From an uncultured Dorea sp. (GTDB lineage Bacteria > Bacillota > Clostridia > Lachnospirales > Lachnospiraceae), in assembly GCA_910579335.1 (NCBI GenBank), contig CAJTUQ010000122.1, forward strand, positions 1 through 5,493: a stretch of 5,493 nt of DNA. Reading direction: 5' to 3'. Positions 5,445 through 5,493 of this stretch are shown piece after piece (the stretch's first letter is position 1; each line of letters begins with the position of its first letter). The notes under the pieces are model-generated. The model was not told the origin of the DNA and did not search any database. It saw only the letters and a program-made list of their open reading frames with translations. The translations under genes were made by a program, and so were the position numbers.

Positions 5445-5493
5445 TGTAATGTAAAATTCTCAATTTTTGTAAAAAGACTTTCAATGGTAGAAG

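Larger units (their letters stand above)
5368..5476. repeat. A/T-rich repeat family: two direct copies and one inverted copy
   Basis: TTTACAAAATGG (5368-5379) resembles TTTACACAAAAATGG (5398-5412), differing by inserted bases. The reverse complement of 5463-5476 (CTTTTTACAAAAAT) gives a third related copy facing the other way. The outer copies flank the TGGGGTACAG repeats. The inner copies form an imperfect inverted repeat with a two-base indel. A/T richness lowers the significance. Confidence 0.4.
5312..5493. other. Non-coding right edge, A/T-rich with repeats
   Basis: I find no supported gene and no clear intrinsic terminator in these 182 bases after metA. The first part (5312-5360) is G/T-rich on the + strand; the rest is A/T-rich and holds the repeats listed separately. 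A possible start codon at 5484 (ATG GTA GAA) runs off the window and has no convincing ribosome binding site. Confidence 0.6.

Noticed and set aside
5484..5493. Start of a gene running off the right edge
   Set aside because: ATG GTA GAA is open, but only three codons are visible and the preceding AAAAAGACTTTCA lacks a convincing ribosome binding site.

Overview
The window looks like a stretch of chromosome from an anaerobic, low-to-moderate GC Firmicute, most likely a clostridial species of the Lachnospiraceae type. The evidence is the strong AGGAGG-type ribosome binding sites, a cysteine-rich DUF1540 protein (a family found mainly in Clostridia), a clostridial-style threonyl-tRNA synthetase, and a MetA-family homoserine acyltransferase carrying the acetyl-CoA-type residue. 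The assignment to a family is inference; no rRNA or other taxonomic marker is present.

Layout: all five genes lie on the + strand and are tightly packed. Bases 43-468 encode a hotdog-fold acyl-CoA thioesterase (YbgC/FcbC type). A 49-base purine-rich gap leads to thrS (518-2443). A 74-base spacer then leads to a 106-residue protein with two tandem DUF1540 modules (2518-2838). A clear intrinsic terminator (2858-2889) closes this first block. One base later a textbook housekeeping promoter (TTGACG, 17 bases, TATAAT; 2891-2919) opens a second block: an AI-2E/PerM-family membrane protein (2954-4375) and, 15 bases after it, metA (4391-5311). The last 182 bases hold no convincing gene but contain short repeats (TGGGGTACAG twice, 21 bases apart, plus A/T-rich inverted and direct repeats). 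They could be the edge of a mobile element or an intergenic repeat.

Function: thrS is an essential translation gene. The thioesterase and DUF1540 protein are probably carried on the same or overlapping transcripts without an obvious functional link. The second block pairs the first committed enzyme of methionine synthesis with a transporter-like protein whose family includes the proposed AI-2 exporter TqsA. AI-2 is a by-product of the methionine/SAM cycle, so the pairing is suggestive but unproven.

Most of the window is ordinary housekeeping sequence. The points worth a second look are the acetyl-specific Glu111 of MetA, the regular double cysteine module and sporulation-like promoter of the DUF1540 gene, the missing T-box and S-box leaders, two short perfect palindromes near predicted promoters, and the repeats at the right edge. 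I saw no CRISPR array, tRNA, rRNA, or clear defence or novel multi-gene system.
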